Positions 49,327-57,568 of a DNA stretch of 64,000 bases are shown piece after piece. The notes below the pieces were generated by a model. The model searched no databases, was not told the origin of the DNA, and saw only the letters and a program-made list of their open reading frames with translations. The stretch lies in the NCBI RefSeq assembly GCF_049537125.1, contig NZ_JBMVQY010000002.1, forward strand, positions 620,001-684,000, given 5' to 3'. The stretch is from Limisphaera sp026417315. GTDB taxonomy: Bacteria; Verrucomicrobiota; Verrucomicrobiia; Limisphaerales; Limisphaeraceae. How positions within the stretch are numbered: the first letter of the stretch is position 1; each line of letters starts with the position of its first letter. The position numbers were made by a program, and so were the translations under genes.

Positions 49327-51480
49327 ATGCAGCCCGGCAGCCTCCAGAGCGAAAGCTGGCATCGACTCGCCGATCAACGGCTCGCCCTGCGACCCGATGT
49401 TCGCGTCCGGCGCCAGTACTTCCGCGGTGAACTCTGGCACGTGCTGGAAGACCCGCTGACGAACCAGTTCTTCCGCCTCCCCGCGGCGGCCTATCAGTTT
49501 GTGGCGCGCCTGCGACCCGATCGCACCGTGCAGCAGGCCTGGGAGGAATGCGTCCGCGCCCAGCCCGAGCGCGCCCCCAGCCAGGAAGAGGCCGTCCGCT
49601 TGCTGGCCCAACTGCACCAGGCCAATCTGCTCCAAACCGATCAGCCACCCGACAGCGCCCGGTTGTTCGAACGCATGCGCCAACGCCGGCAACGCGTCTG
49701 GCAGACCCGCCTGCTCAGCATCATGTTTGCCCGGATCCCCCTGCTGGATCCGGATCGGTTCCTGCAGCGGGCTCTTCCCTGGGTGCGGTGGTGTTTCGGC
49801 CCGGCGGGGCTGGGGCTGTGGTGCCTGACCGTCGGCTGGGCCATCAAGGTGGCCCTGGACAACGCCCCGGAGTTGGCCCGCCAGACCGATCGCATCCTGG
49901 CCCCGGACAACCTGCTGCTGTTGTACCTGGGCTTTGCCCTGCTGAAGACCGCGCACGAATTCGGCCACGCCTTCCTGTGCCGACACTTCGGTGGCGAAGT
50001 CCACACCATGGGCATCATGTTCATGATCTTCACTCCGGTGCCGTACGTGGATGCCACTTCTGCCTGGCGCTTCCGGAGTCGGGCCCAGCGCTTGTGGGTG
50101 GGGGCCGCCGGCATGTTGGTGGAGCTGTTCATCGCAGCCCTCATGACCTTCCTGTGGGCCAACACCGCCCCCGGCACGTTGCACAGTCTGGCCTTCAACA
50201 TGATGTTCGTGGCCTCCGTCTCCACCGTGCTGTTCAACGCCAACCCCCTGATGCGGTTCGACGGGTACTATCTGCTTTCGGATCTGCTGGACATTCCGAA
50301 CCTCTACACGCGCGCGAATCAGCAACTGGGCTGGCTGGTGGAACGCTACGGATTCGGCCGCCGCAACGCCGAAAGCCCCGCCCGCTCGCGTCGGGAAGCG
50401 GTGTGGCTGACCCTGTACGGCCTTTGCGGGCACGTCTATCGGCTCGTGGTCTTCGCGGGGATCCTGTTGTTCGTGGGGAAGCGATTCCTCTTGTTGGGCG
50501 TGATCATGGCCACGGTTTGCTTCGTCGGATGGGTCGTTGTGCCCGCCGTCAAAGCGCTGCATTACTTGATTGCGAGCCCGCGGCTCGAACGGTGCCGGGC
50601 CCGCGCCTGGGCCGTGACCGGCGCCACCGTGGCCGGGGTCGGCCTTTTCCTGGGCGTCGTGCCGTTCCCCAACCATTTTCGCGCCCCCGGGATCGCGCGG
50701 GCCAGCCACTATTCCATGGTGACCAGCGAAACCGCCGGCTGGCTCACCGCCGTGCTCGCACCGCCCGGCCAATCCGTTCAGGCGGGTCAACCGTTGCTCC
50801 GGTTCGAGAATCCCGAGCTGGATCTCGAATATCGTCTGGTGGAGGCCCAATTGGAAGAAACCCGGGCCCTCGAACGCCGCGCCCTTCATCTTCAGACCGC
50901 GGATCTTCGTCCCCTGGCGGCGCGACGGGCCGCTCTGGAGCAGCGCCTGGCCCGACTGGGGGCCGAACGTGCCGCGTTGACCGTGCGCGCCGCTCACACC
51001 GGGATCTGGGTCGCCCCGGAAGTCGAGCAGTCGCTCGGCCGCTGGCTGCCCAGGGGCACGGTCCTGGGCATGTTGCTCGACCCGGAGGAGTTCTGTTTCG
51101 AAGCGGTGGTCAACCAGCGCGAAGCCGCCCGGCTCTTTGCAGATCCGCTCCAACGCCCCGAGGTCCGTTTGCGCGGTCAGGCCGCTCAAACATTGAGCGT
51201 GACCCGTCAACGGATTGTCCCCGCCGACCAACAACGATTGCCCTCTCCGGCCCTGGGCTGGCGCGGTGGCGGCGAGGTCCCGGTCGCACTGGAAGACCCG
51301 GAAGGTCGGCGCGCCGCTGAACCCTTCTTTTTGGTGCGCGCCTTCCTGGCGGCTCCCTCCTCCGTGGCGCTGCTCCACGGACGGTCCGGGCAGATCCGTT
51401 ACACTCTGCCGCCCGAGCCACTGCTGCACCAGTGGGCACGTCGGCTCCATCAACTGTTGCAACGCGAGTACGGGTGGTGA
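49327..51480 (+). CDS. PqqD-M50 metalloprotease-HlyD fusion
   Basis: The 717-residue membrane protein has three parts. A PqqD-like winged helix (about 18-105, WHVLEDPLTNQFFRLPAAAY, then EEAVRLLAQLHQANLL) is typical of RiPP precursor recognition. A multi-helix M50/site-2-protease core follows, with the zinc motif HEFGH at 210-214 and NPLMRFDGYY at 306-315 supplying the third ligand Asp312. A C-terminal HlyD part (about 470-700) has the lipoyl half TSETAGWLTAVLAPPGQSVQAGQPLL, coiled coil and barrel. It could mature or release an exported peptide while acting as a second adaptor. Its stop overlaps the SecA-like start (GTGA). Confidence 0.88.
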   Translation: MQPGSLQSESWHRLADQRLALRPDVRVRRQYFRGELWHVLEDPLTNQFFRLPAAAYQFVARLRPDRTVQQAWEECVRAQPERAPSQEEAVRLLAQLHQANLLQTDQPPDSARLFERMRQRRQRVWQTRLLSIMFARIPLLDPDRFLQRALPWVRWCFGPAGLGLWCLTVGWAIKVALDNAPELARQTDRILAPDNLLLLYLGFALLKTAHEFGHAFLCRHFGGEVHTMGIMFMIFTPVPYVDATSAWRFRSRAQRLWVGAAGMLVELFIAALMTFLWANTAPGTLHSLAFNMMFVASVSTVLFNANPLMRFDGYYLLSDLLDIPNLYTRANQQLGWLVERYGFGRRNAESPARSRREAVWLTLYGLCGHVYRLVVFAGILLFVGKRFLLLGVIMATVCFVGWVVVPAVKALHYLIASPRLERCRARAWAVTGATVAGVGLFLGVVPFPNHFRAPGIARASHYSMVTSETAGWLTAVLAPPGQSVQAGQPLLRFENPELDLEYRLVEAQLEETRALERRALHLQTADLRPLAARRAALEQRLARLGAERAALTVRAAHTGIWVAPEVEQSLGRWLPRGTVLGMLLDPEEFCFEAVVNQREAARLFADPLQRPEVRLRGQAAQTLSVTRQRIVPADQQRLPSPALGWRGGGEVPVALEDPEGRRAAEPFFLVRAFLAAPSSVALLHGRSGQIRYTLPPEPLLHQWARRLHQLLQREYGW

Positions 51481-53462
51481 ACGTCTCCATCAGCCAAACG
51501 TTTGCCTGGGAACCTGTCCCGCCGCCCCGCGTGCTGGCCGGCCTGGACGCGCGGGTGGACGCAATCGTGGGCTGGTGCCGGCGCCACGCCGGTCCGGCGC
51601 GACGCCTGCGCGCAGAAGCCGAGCTGGTGGACCGTTTGGCACCCCGATTCTCTCACTGTTCGGACTCAGCCCTGCGGGCCCAATTGCTCGAGTTTCGCGA
51701 TGCATTTCGGCGACCGAATCGCGTGGAACCCGCCCTGCTCCATCAGGCGCTGGCCGCGATCCGCGAAGCGGCCGCCCGCACGATCGGTTTGCAACCTTTC
51801 CCCGAGCAGCTCATGGGTGCCCTGGCGTTGCACCGCGGGTTCCTGGCCGAAATGGCAACCGGGGAGGGCAAAACCCTCACCGCCGGGCTTGCCGCTGTGC
51901 TGGCGGGTTGGACCCGGCGGCCCTGCCATGTCATCACCGTCAATGATTACCTCGCAGAACGCGACGCAGCGTGGATGCGCCCCTTGTTCGAGTTCTGCGG
52001 GGTTACGGTCGGTTGCGTCCTCTCCACCATGGCGGCCACGGACCGGCGGCAGGCCTACGCCCGGGACGTGACCTACACCACCAGCAAGGAGGTGGTGGCC
52101 GATTTTCTGCGGGATCGCCTGCTCTGGGGCCGGCTTCACACCCCGGCCCGCCGGTGGCTTCATGCACTGTTGTTGCCCTCCCAGGTGCCGACGGGTTGCG
52201 TCCAGCGCGGCCTCCACACGGCCATCGTGGATGAAGCCGACAGCGTCCTCATCGATGAAGCCGTCACCCCCTTGATCATCTCCGGCACCGGACCGCCCGC
52301 GGAAGACGAGGCGGTGTACCGGCGCGCGTGGCAACTTGCCGCCGCCCTCCTACCCGGCCACGACTACCTCGTCCGTCCGCGCCATCGCGAGGTCGAGCTT
52401 CTCCCCCCGGCCCTGGCCCGGTTGGAAGAGGCACTCGACAATCTTCCGCCCCTCTGGCGCAGTCCGGCCCGGCGTCGTCAACTGCTGCAGCAGGCCCTCG
52501 TGGCCCGCGAGTTCTTCCATCGCGACCGCCAGTACGTCGTCCAGGACGGGAAGATCGTCATCGTGGACGAATTCACCGGCCGGCTGATGCCTCTGCGCCG
52601 CTGGCGGGATGGCCTCCACCAACTCATCGAGGCCAAGGAAGGACTCCCGGTCACTCCTCCCGACCACACCCTGGCCCGGCTGAGTTTCCAGCGCTTTTAT
52701 CGCCTTTACCGCCACCTTTCCGGCATGACCGGTACCGCGCGGGAGGCCGCTGCCGAGCTGTGGCACATTTATCGGCTGGCGGTCGTGGTCATCCCCACCC
52801 ACCGTCCCTGCATTCGCCAACACTGGCCCGATCGTGTGTTTCCCGACGCCGCCAGCAAGTGGGCGGCGGTCGTGGAAGAAATCGAGCGGCTCCATCGCAC
52901 CGGCCGGCCCGTCCTGGTCGGGACGCGCAGCGTGGCGGCCAGCGAAGACCTGGCACGACGCCTTTCCGAACGCGGGCTGCCCTTCAGCCTCCTCCATGCC
53001 ACCCGCCACCGCGAAGAAGCCCGCATTGTGGCAGAGGCCGGTCACCGCGGCAAAATCACGATTGCAACCAACATGGCCGGTCGCGGGACGGACATCAAAC
53101 TGGGCCCCGGCGTCGCCGCGCTGGGCGGACTCCACGTCATCGCCACCGAGCGACATGAGAGTCCGCGGATCGACCGGCAGCTTTACGGCCGCGCCGCCCG
53201 CCAGGGGGATCCCGGCAGCGCCCAGACCTTCCTGAGCCTCGAAGACGAGTTGTTCGTGCGGTTCCTGCCCGAACCCCTGCGCCACGCGCTGGCCCGTTAC
53301 ATCCGGGTCCATGGGCCCGGAGCCCAGACCGTCGCGGCCGCTGCTTGCGTGCTGGCCCAGTCCCGCGCCGCACGGTTGGCCCGACGCCAACGTCAAGCCG
53401 TACTCCGCTACGACACCTGGCTGGACGAATCCCTCGCCTTCACCCCGCCCCACCGCACCTGA
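51477..53462 (+). CDS. SecA-like ATPase lacking the C-terminal domains
   Basis: The 661-residue protein is clearly SecA-like but short (typical SecA about 850-950). It has Walker A ATGEGKT (K132), VNDYLAERDAAWM, TTSKEVVADFLRD, the DEAD-type box VDEADSVLIDEAVTPLIISG near 251-271, a preprotein-crosslinking region with DGKIVIVDEFTGRLMP, GMTGTA, and nucleotide-binding-fold 2 with NMAGRGTDIKLG near 532 and RQLYGRAARQGDPGSAQTF. After the motif LSLEDELF only about 70 residues remain, so the helical-wing, most of the scaffold two-helix finger and the zinc-binding tail are missing. The start at 51477 overlaps the M50 stop. A dedicated export motor is inferred; whether it contacts SecYEG is unknown. 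Confidence 0.9.
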   Translation: MNVSISQTFAWEPVPPPRVLAGLDARVDAIVGWCRRHAGPARRLRAEAELVDRLAPRFSHCSDSALRAQLLEFRDAFRRPNRVEPALLHQALAAIREAAARTIGLQPFPEQLMGALALHRGFLAEMATGEGKTLTAGLAAVLAGWTRRPCHVITVNDYLAERDAAWMRPLFEFCGVTVGCVLSTMAATDRRQAYARDVTYTTSKEVVADFLRDRLLWGRLHTPARRWLHALLLPSQVPTGCVQRGLHTAIVDEADSVLIDEAVTPLIISGTGPPAEDEAVYRRAWQLAAALLPGHDYLVRPRHREVELLPPALARLEEALDNLPPLWRSPARRRQLLQQALVAREFFHRDRQYVVQDGKIVIVDEFTGRLMPLRRWRDGLHQLIEAKEGLPVTPPDHTLARLSFQRFYRLYRHLSGMTGTAREAAAELWHIYRLAVVVIPTHRPCIRQHWPDRVFPDAASKWAAVVEEIERLHRTGRPVLVGTRSVAASEDLARRLSERGLPFSLLHATRHREEARIVAEAGHRGKITIATNMAGRGTDIKLGPGVAALGGLHVIATERHESPRIDRQLYGRAARQGDPGSAQTFLSLEDELFVRFLPEPLRHALARYIRVHGPGAQTVAAAACVLAQSRAARLARRQRQAVLRYDTWLDESLAFTPPHRT

Positions 53463-53577
53463 AACCATCCTGGGTTCCGGAGGTTCGCGTGCGGTCGTCC
53501 CGCTCCGTCCGTTCGAGGAACTTCTTTGCGCGCTCCGTCACAATCCGGGCCGGCCCTTGGGAGAAGATCCGCGGGTT

Positions 53578-53665
53578 GCGCCCTGGCAGGGCGTCGTCGG
53601 GTTGGGGGCAAGGGAGTGTCCGGACCGTTGCGCGGGCGCGCGGATGGGGTGCGCCCTCGGCGCAC
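53578..53665 (+). repeat. REP-like element, degenerate copy
   Basis: The hairpin gcgccctggcagggcgtcgt-cggg matches acgccctttcagggcgtgat-cggg at 29416, and gcgccctcggcgca about 70 bases later matches gcgccttcggcgc at 29489. The central palindrome of the family has decayed. Confidence 0.5.
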
Positions 53666-53699
53666 ATACGGGCCCGTGCGAGCCGGTGGACCGCGGGGG

Positions 53700-53850
53700 G
53701 CCGCGATTGCCTTGGCACCCGATCCTCAGGATCCCGCGTGAAGCGCCCTGTCCCCTCGGCCTCCGCCTGCCGAGGACTCCCGACATTTGGCCGGGCTTTC
53801 GAGGTACCCAAACGGAATGCGGCGCATGCCCGATTTTTTCCAAAAACCCC
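53700..53850 (-). repeat. Dispersed degenerate spacer repeat, copy E
   Basis: On the minus strand it reads gtcctcggcaggcggaggcc, then gaggggacagggcgcttcac and gcgggatcct, aligning with copy D (14900-15010). Confidence 0.45.
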
Positions 53851-53851
53851 C

Positions 53852-53879
53852 TTGCGCTTCCAGGGCCGCGTGATAAACT
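53852..53879 (+). promoter_or_regulatory. Possible promoter of the rplB operon
   Basis: TTGCGC (53852-53857) and TAAACT (53874-53879) are 16 bases apart. If used, the rplB leader would be about 127 bases and contains small hairpins (for example cgccccgaaaggcgggg near 53895), leaving room for post-transcriptional control. Confidence 0.4.
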
Positions 53880-54013
53880 TTGTGCTCCGTTTCGCCCCGA
53901 AAGGCGGGGATCAAACGGACAGCATTGTGTTGGCGGGCCGACAACCGAGTCCCCTTCGGGCCGGGATTGAGGGTCCGCAGCTCCAGGAATTGCTGACAAC
54001 AAATTGGGTTTTT

Positions 54014-54868
54014 ATGCCAGTAAAAACGTTTCGGCCGCTGACGCCGTCGCTGCGGTTCATGACGGTCGCGGACTTCAGTGACATCACGAAGACGCGACCG
54101 GAGAAGGACCTGGTTGTCACGCGCAAAAAGACCGGTGGCCGCAACATGTACGGCCGCATCACCGCGCGCGGCATCGGCGGCGGTCACAAGCAGAAGATCC
54201 GCCTGGTTGATTTCAAGCGGGACAAGCACGGGGTCGAGGCGACCGTGATCGCCATCGAGTACGACCCGTGTCGTTCGGCCCGGCTGGCACTCTTGCAGTA
54301 CCAGGACGGGGAGAAACGGTACATCATTGCCCCGAACGGCTTGAAAGTGGGCAGCAAGGTGGTCAGCGGGCCCACGGCCCCGCCGGAGGTGGGGAATGCA
54401 CTGCCGTTGAAGGCCATCCCGGTGGGGTTGCCCATCCACAACATCGAGTTGGTGCCGGGCAAGGGCGCCCAGCTGGTTCGGAGTGCCGGCAGCGCCGCCA
54501 CTTTGATGTCACGCGACGGTGGCTACGCCCAAATCCGGTTGCCGTCCGGAGAAATCCGTCTCATCAACGAAAACTGCTATGCCACCATCGGTCAGGTGGG
54601 CAACCTTGACCACAACAACGTGGTCTTGGGGAAAGCCGGGCGCAGCCGCCATTTGGGGATCCGCCCCATCACCCGTGGAGTGGCCCGGAACCCGGTGGAT
54701 CACCCCAACGGTGGCGGTGCCGGCAAAGCCAAGTCGGGCGGGGGCTGGCACCAACTGACGTCGCCCTGGGGCCTGTTGGCCAAGGGCGGTCGGACACGCG
54801 ACAGACACAAACCCTCCAACCGCTTCATCCTGGTCCGCCGCAACGGACTGCCGATGAAGAAGAAATAA
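54014..54868 (+). CDS. rplB: Ribosomal protein L2
   Basis: The 284-residue protein has the L2 signatures GGRNMYGRITARGIGGGHKQ, GLKVGSKVVSGP and the peptidyl-transferase-proximal GVARNPVDHPNGGGAGK. It is the first gene of this ribosomal operon: rpsJ, rplC, rplD and rplW, which normally precede it in S10 operons, are absent and a repeat-filled spacer lies upstream. ATG 54014 is the only sensible start. Confidence 0.98.
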   Translation: MPVKTFRPLTPSLRFMTVADFSDITKTRPEKDLVVTRKKTGGRNMYGRITARGIGGGHKQKIRLVDFKRDKHGVEATVIAIEYDPCRSARLALLQYQDGEKRYIIAPNGLKVGSKVVSGPTAPPEVGNALPLKAIPVGLPIHNIELVPGKGAQLVRSAGSAATLMSRDGGYAQIRLPSGEIRLINENCYATIGQVGNLDHNNVVLGKAGRSRHLGIRPITRGVARNPVDHPNGGGAGKAKSGGGWHQLTSPWGLLAKGGRTRDRHKPSNRFILVRRNGLPMKKK

Positions 54869-54874
54869 CCAGCC

Positions 54875-55153
54875 ATGGGTCGTTCGCTCAAAAAAGGTCC
54901 CTTCGTCGACCTGCATTTGCTGGAGAAAATCCAGAAGGCTCGCGCCACGGGCTCGAGGGCTCCCATCCGCACGTGGTCGCGTCGGTCGGTCATCACGCCG
55001 GACTTTGTGGGTCTGACCTTCAACGTGCACAACGGGAAGACCTTCCAGCCCGTGTTTGTCACCGAGAACATGGTGGGCCACCGGCTGGGGGAGTTTGCGC
55101 CCACGCGAACGTTCCGCAAACACGGCGCCCACACTGCCAAAGCGGAGAAGTGA
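54875..55153 (+). CDS. rpsS: Ribosomal protein S19
   Basis: The 92-residue protein has RSLKKGPFVDLHLLEKI, RTWSRRSVITPDFVG and MVGHRLGEFAPTRTF, all typical of S19, which binds the 30S head with S13. It follows rplB by 6 bases and precedes rplV by one. Confidence 0.98.
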   Translation: MGRSLKKGPFVDLHLLEKIQKARATGSRAPIRTWSRRSVITPDFVGLTFNVHNGKTFQPVFVTENMVGHRLGEFAPTRTFRKHGAHTAKAEK

Positions 55154-55154
55154 T

Positions 55155-55505
55155 ATGGAGGTTTACGCCGTTACACGCAACGTGCCGATGTCGGCCCAGA
55201 AAATGCGCGAGGTGGTGCGGCAAATCCAGGGGCTGCCCGCCCTCCAGGCGCAGGCCCTGTTGTCCTTCATCCCGCGCAAAGGGGCCCGGTACGCCGCGCA
55301 AACCCTCAAGTCGGCCCTGGCCAACGCCGAGGAACTGGCGCGACAGGGCAAATTCGAACGGGTCCGCCCCGAGCAGTGGCGGATCCGGCTCGCCGTCGCA
55401 GAGACCGGCGTCACCTACAAGCGGTTCATCCCCAAGGCGCGCGGCGCCGCCGGTCCCATCCGCAAACGCCATTGCCACGTCCGCATCGTGCTGAGTACCG
55501 ACTGA
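55155..55505 (+). CDS. rplV: Ribosomal protein L22
   Basis: From ATG 55155 the protein has 116 residues with VPMSAQKMREVVRQI and the long tunnel beta-hairpin tip carrying ARGAAGPIRKRHCH. L22 lines the exit tunnel. It starts right after the rpsS stop. Confidence 0.97.
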   Translation: MEVYAVTRNVPMSAQKMREVVRQIQGLPALQAQALLSFIPRKGARYAAQTLKSALANAEELARQGKFERVRPEQWRIRLAVAETGVTYKRFIPKARGAAGPIRKRHCHVRIVLSTD

Positions 55506-55521
55506 ACCGATCTTTGCCTGT

Positions 55522-56226
55522 ATGGGTCAGAAAACCAATCCCATTGGCCTGCGGGTCACCGTCAACAAGGACTGGCGGTCCCAGTGGTTCGCCAGCAAAA
55601 AGGACTTCGCCAAGCTGGTGGCGGAGGATTTTGCCATCCGTCAGTATCTGAAGAAGAAGCTGGAATCTGCGTCCGTGTCCCGGATCCTCATTGAGCGGGC
55701 CGCCAACCGCTGCCGCGTCACCATTCGGACCGCCCGCCCGGGCGTGGTCATCGGGCGCAAGGGCGCCGAAATCGACCGGATCAAGGAGGAACTGAGCCGG
55801 ATGACCGGCAAGGAGATCTACATCCACATCGACGACAATTTCAAACCGGAGGTGGAGGCCCAGCTCATCGCCGAGAACGTCGCCCTGCAGCTGGAACGAC
55901 GGGTCTCGTTCCGCCGCGCCATGAAGAAGGCGATTCAGGCCGCGCGCGACTGCCGCGACGTCAAAATCGAAGGCATCAAGATTCGCTGTGCCGGCCGGTT
56001 GGGGGGAGCCGAACTGGCCCGCGTCGAACAGTATCACTGGGGGCGGGTGCCCCTGCACACCCTGCGGGCGAACATTGACTACGGGTTTGCCGAAGCCAAC
56101 ACCGTCTATGGTCGGATCGGCGTCAAGTGCTGGGTCTGTCACGGCGAGAACACGGGCCCGAATCAGCGCGGCCGGACCGTACCCGGCGCCACCGGTTCCG
56201 CCACCCCGGCCAGGTCCAACCCTTGA
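55522..56226 (+). CDS. rpsC: Ribosomal protein S3
   Basis: The 234-residue protein has the KH-domain motif GVVIGRKGAEIDRIKEEL and the C-terminal GAELARVEQYHWGRVPLHTLRANIDYG. A basic, Pro-rich tail of about 20 residues extends it. It follows rplV and precedes rplP as in other operons. Confidence 0.98.
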   Translation: MGQKTNPIGLRVTVNKDWRSQWFASKKDFAKLVAEDFAIRQYLKKKLESASVSRILIERAANRCRVTIRTARPGVVIGRKGAEIDRIKEELSRMTGKEIYIHIDDNFKPEVEAQLIAENVALQLERRVSFRRAMKKAIQAARDCRDVKIEGIKIRCAGRLGGAELARVEQYHWGRVPLHTLRANIDYGFAEANTVYGRIGVKCWVCHGENTGPNQRGRTVPGATGSATPARSNP

Positions 56227-56243
56227 ATTGGAGGAATTGAGCC

Positions 56244-56663
56244 ATGCCGTTGATGCCCGAAAGGGTCAAGTACCGGAAGATGCACCGGGGCAGCCGCGCC
56301 GGCATTGCCTGGCGGGGCAACACGGTGGCCTTTGGCGAATACGGCCTGCAGGCCCTGGAACGCTGCTGGCTCGACACCAAGCAGATCGAGGCCGCCCGTG
56401 TGGCCATCAGCCGCCACATGAAACGCCACGGCAAGCTCTGGATCCGCGTCTTCCCGCAAAAGTCCTACACCAAAAAGCCGTTGGAAACGCGCATGGGCAA
56501 GGGCAAGGGCCCCGTCGAATCCTGGGTGGCCGTGGTTCGGCCCGCCCAAATCTTGTTCGAGCTGGATGGCGTGCCCGAGGCCACGGCGCGCGAAGCGCTG
56601 CGCCTGGCCGCCAGCAAGCTGCCCATCGCCACCCGGTTCATTTCGCGCCACGCCCACGGCTGA
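56244..56663 (+). CDS. rplP: Ribosomal protein L16
   Basis: The 139-residue protein shows PERVKYRKMHRGSRAG, VAFGEYGLQALE, WIRVFPQKSYTKKP and MGKGKGPVESWVAVV, all L16 marks. It sits near the A site of the 50S subunit. Confidence 0.98.
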   Translation: MPLMPERVKYRKMHRGSRAGIAWRGNTVAFGEYGLQALERCWLDTKQIEAARVAISRHMKRHGKLWIRVFPQKSYTKKPLETRMGKGKGPVESWVAVVRPAQILFELDGVPEATAREALRLAASKLPIATRFISRHAHG

Positions 56664-56680
56664 GCCTGCTGCCGACGCCT

Positions 56681-56887
56681 ATGAAAAGGGACGAACGCCG
56701 CAAAATCCAGGAAATGACCCTGCCGGAGCTGCAGGCCAAACTGCGCGACCTGCGCCAGGAGCTTTTCAATTTGCGTTTGCAGAAGGCCAGTGCCCAGCTG
56801 GAGAAGCCCGACCGCCTGCGCATGCTGCGGCGGCACATTGCCCGGCTGGAAACCCGAGTGACCCAGTTGCGACGCCAAGCGGCTTGA
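56681..56887 (+). CDS. rpmC: Ribosomal protein L29
   Basis: The 68-residue protein has the L29 pattern MTLPELQAKLRDLRQELFNLRLQKASAQLE with the KPDRLRMLRRHIARLET helix. L29 forms the trigger-factor docking site with L23. It is 17 bases after rplP. Confidence 0.97.
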   Translation: MKRDERRKIQEMTLPELQAKLRDLRQELFNLRLQKASAQLEKPDRLRMLRRHIARLETRVTQLRRQAA

Positions 56888-56898
56888 ACACCGAACCT

Positions 56899-57183
56899 AT
56901 GGCAGAGACTCCAACAACCCCTTCGGTCCAGCGGGGACACCGCAAGGAACGGGTCGGGGAAGTCATCGCCGCCCGGATGGCCAAGACCATCACGGTGCGG
57001 GTCGAGCGGCGCTTCGCCCACCCCCGGTTCCGCAAGGTGGTCAAGGCTTACAAAAAGTATTACGTCCACGACGAAAAGGGAGAGGCCCGCGTCGGCGACC
57101 GTGTTCGCATCGTCGAGACGCGGCCCATCTCCAAGACCAAACGCTGGCGGCTGGTCGAGATCCTCGAACGCGCCGCCGCCTGA
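56899..57183 (+). CDS. rpsQ: Ribosomal protein S17
   Basis: The 94-residue protein has KERVGEVIAARMAKTITVRVER, HPRFRKVVKAYKKYYVHDE and ETRPISKTKRWRLVEI, typical of S17. It begins 11 bases after rpmC. Confidence 0.97.
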   Translation: MAETPTTPSVQRGHRKERVGEVIAARMAKTITVRVERRFAHPRFRKVVKAYKKYYVHDEKGEARVGDRVRIVETRPISKTKRWRLVEILERAAA

Positions 57184-57195
57184 GGAACAAGTCGT

Positions 57196-57561
57196 ATGCT
57201 GCAGGTACGTTCCCATTTGGAGGTGGCCGACAACACCGGGGCCAAGATTGCCTGGGCCATCGGCGTGCTGGGCCGCAACCAGCGGTACGCCCGCGTCGGT
57301 GACGTCATCAAGGTGCACATCAAGGCCGCGGCCCCGGACGGCCAGGTCAAGAAGGGTGACGTCTGCAACGCCGTGGTGGTGCGCACCCGCCACCCCATCC
57401 GGCGCAGCGACGGCTCCTACTTGCGGTTTGACAGCAACGCCGTCGTGCTCATCGACAAGGAAAACAACCCGCGCGGCACGCGCATCTTCGGTCCGGTGGC
57501 CCGCGAGCTGCGGGACAAAAAATTCATGAAGATCATCTCGCTGGCGCCGGAAGTCATCTAG
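57196..57561 (+). CDS. rplN: Ribosomal protein L14
   Basis: The 121-residue protein matches L14 with LEVADNTGAKIAWAIGVLG, VVVRTRHPIRRSDGSYLRFD, IDKENNPRGTRIFGPVARELR and the C-terminal KIISLAPEVI. The family's usual cysteine in the first strand is replaced (AWAIGVLG). Confidence 0.97.
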   Translation: MLQVRSHLEVADNTGAKIAWAIGVLGRNQRYARVGDVIKVHIKAAAPDGQVKKGDVCNAVVVRTRHPIRRSDGSYLRFDSNAVVLIDKENNPRGTRIFGPVARELRDKKFMKIISLAPEVI

Positions 57562-57568
57562 AGGTCTT

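Larger units (their letters stand above)
53463..54013. other. Gene-free spacer with repeats and rplB promoter
   Basis: The spacer between the export cassette and the ribosomal operon holds a degenerate REP-like copy (about 53578-53665), spacer-repeat copy E (53700-53850, reverse) and a possible promoter at 53852-53879. No gene is supported. Confidence 0.55.

Noticed and set aside
54014..54868. A longer rplB start at 53345 in the same frame
   Set aside because: The upstream part would run through the SecA-like gene end and repeats and encodes Arg/Gly-rich nonsense; family length fits the ATG at 54014.
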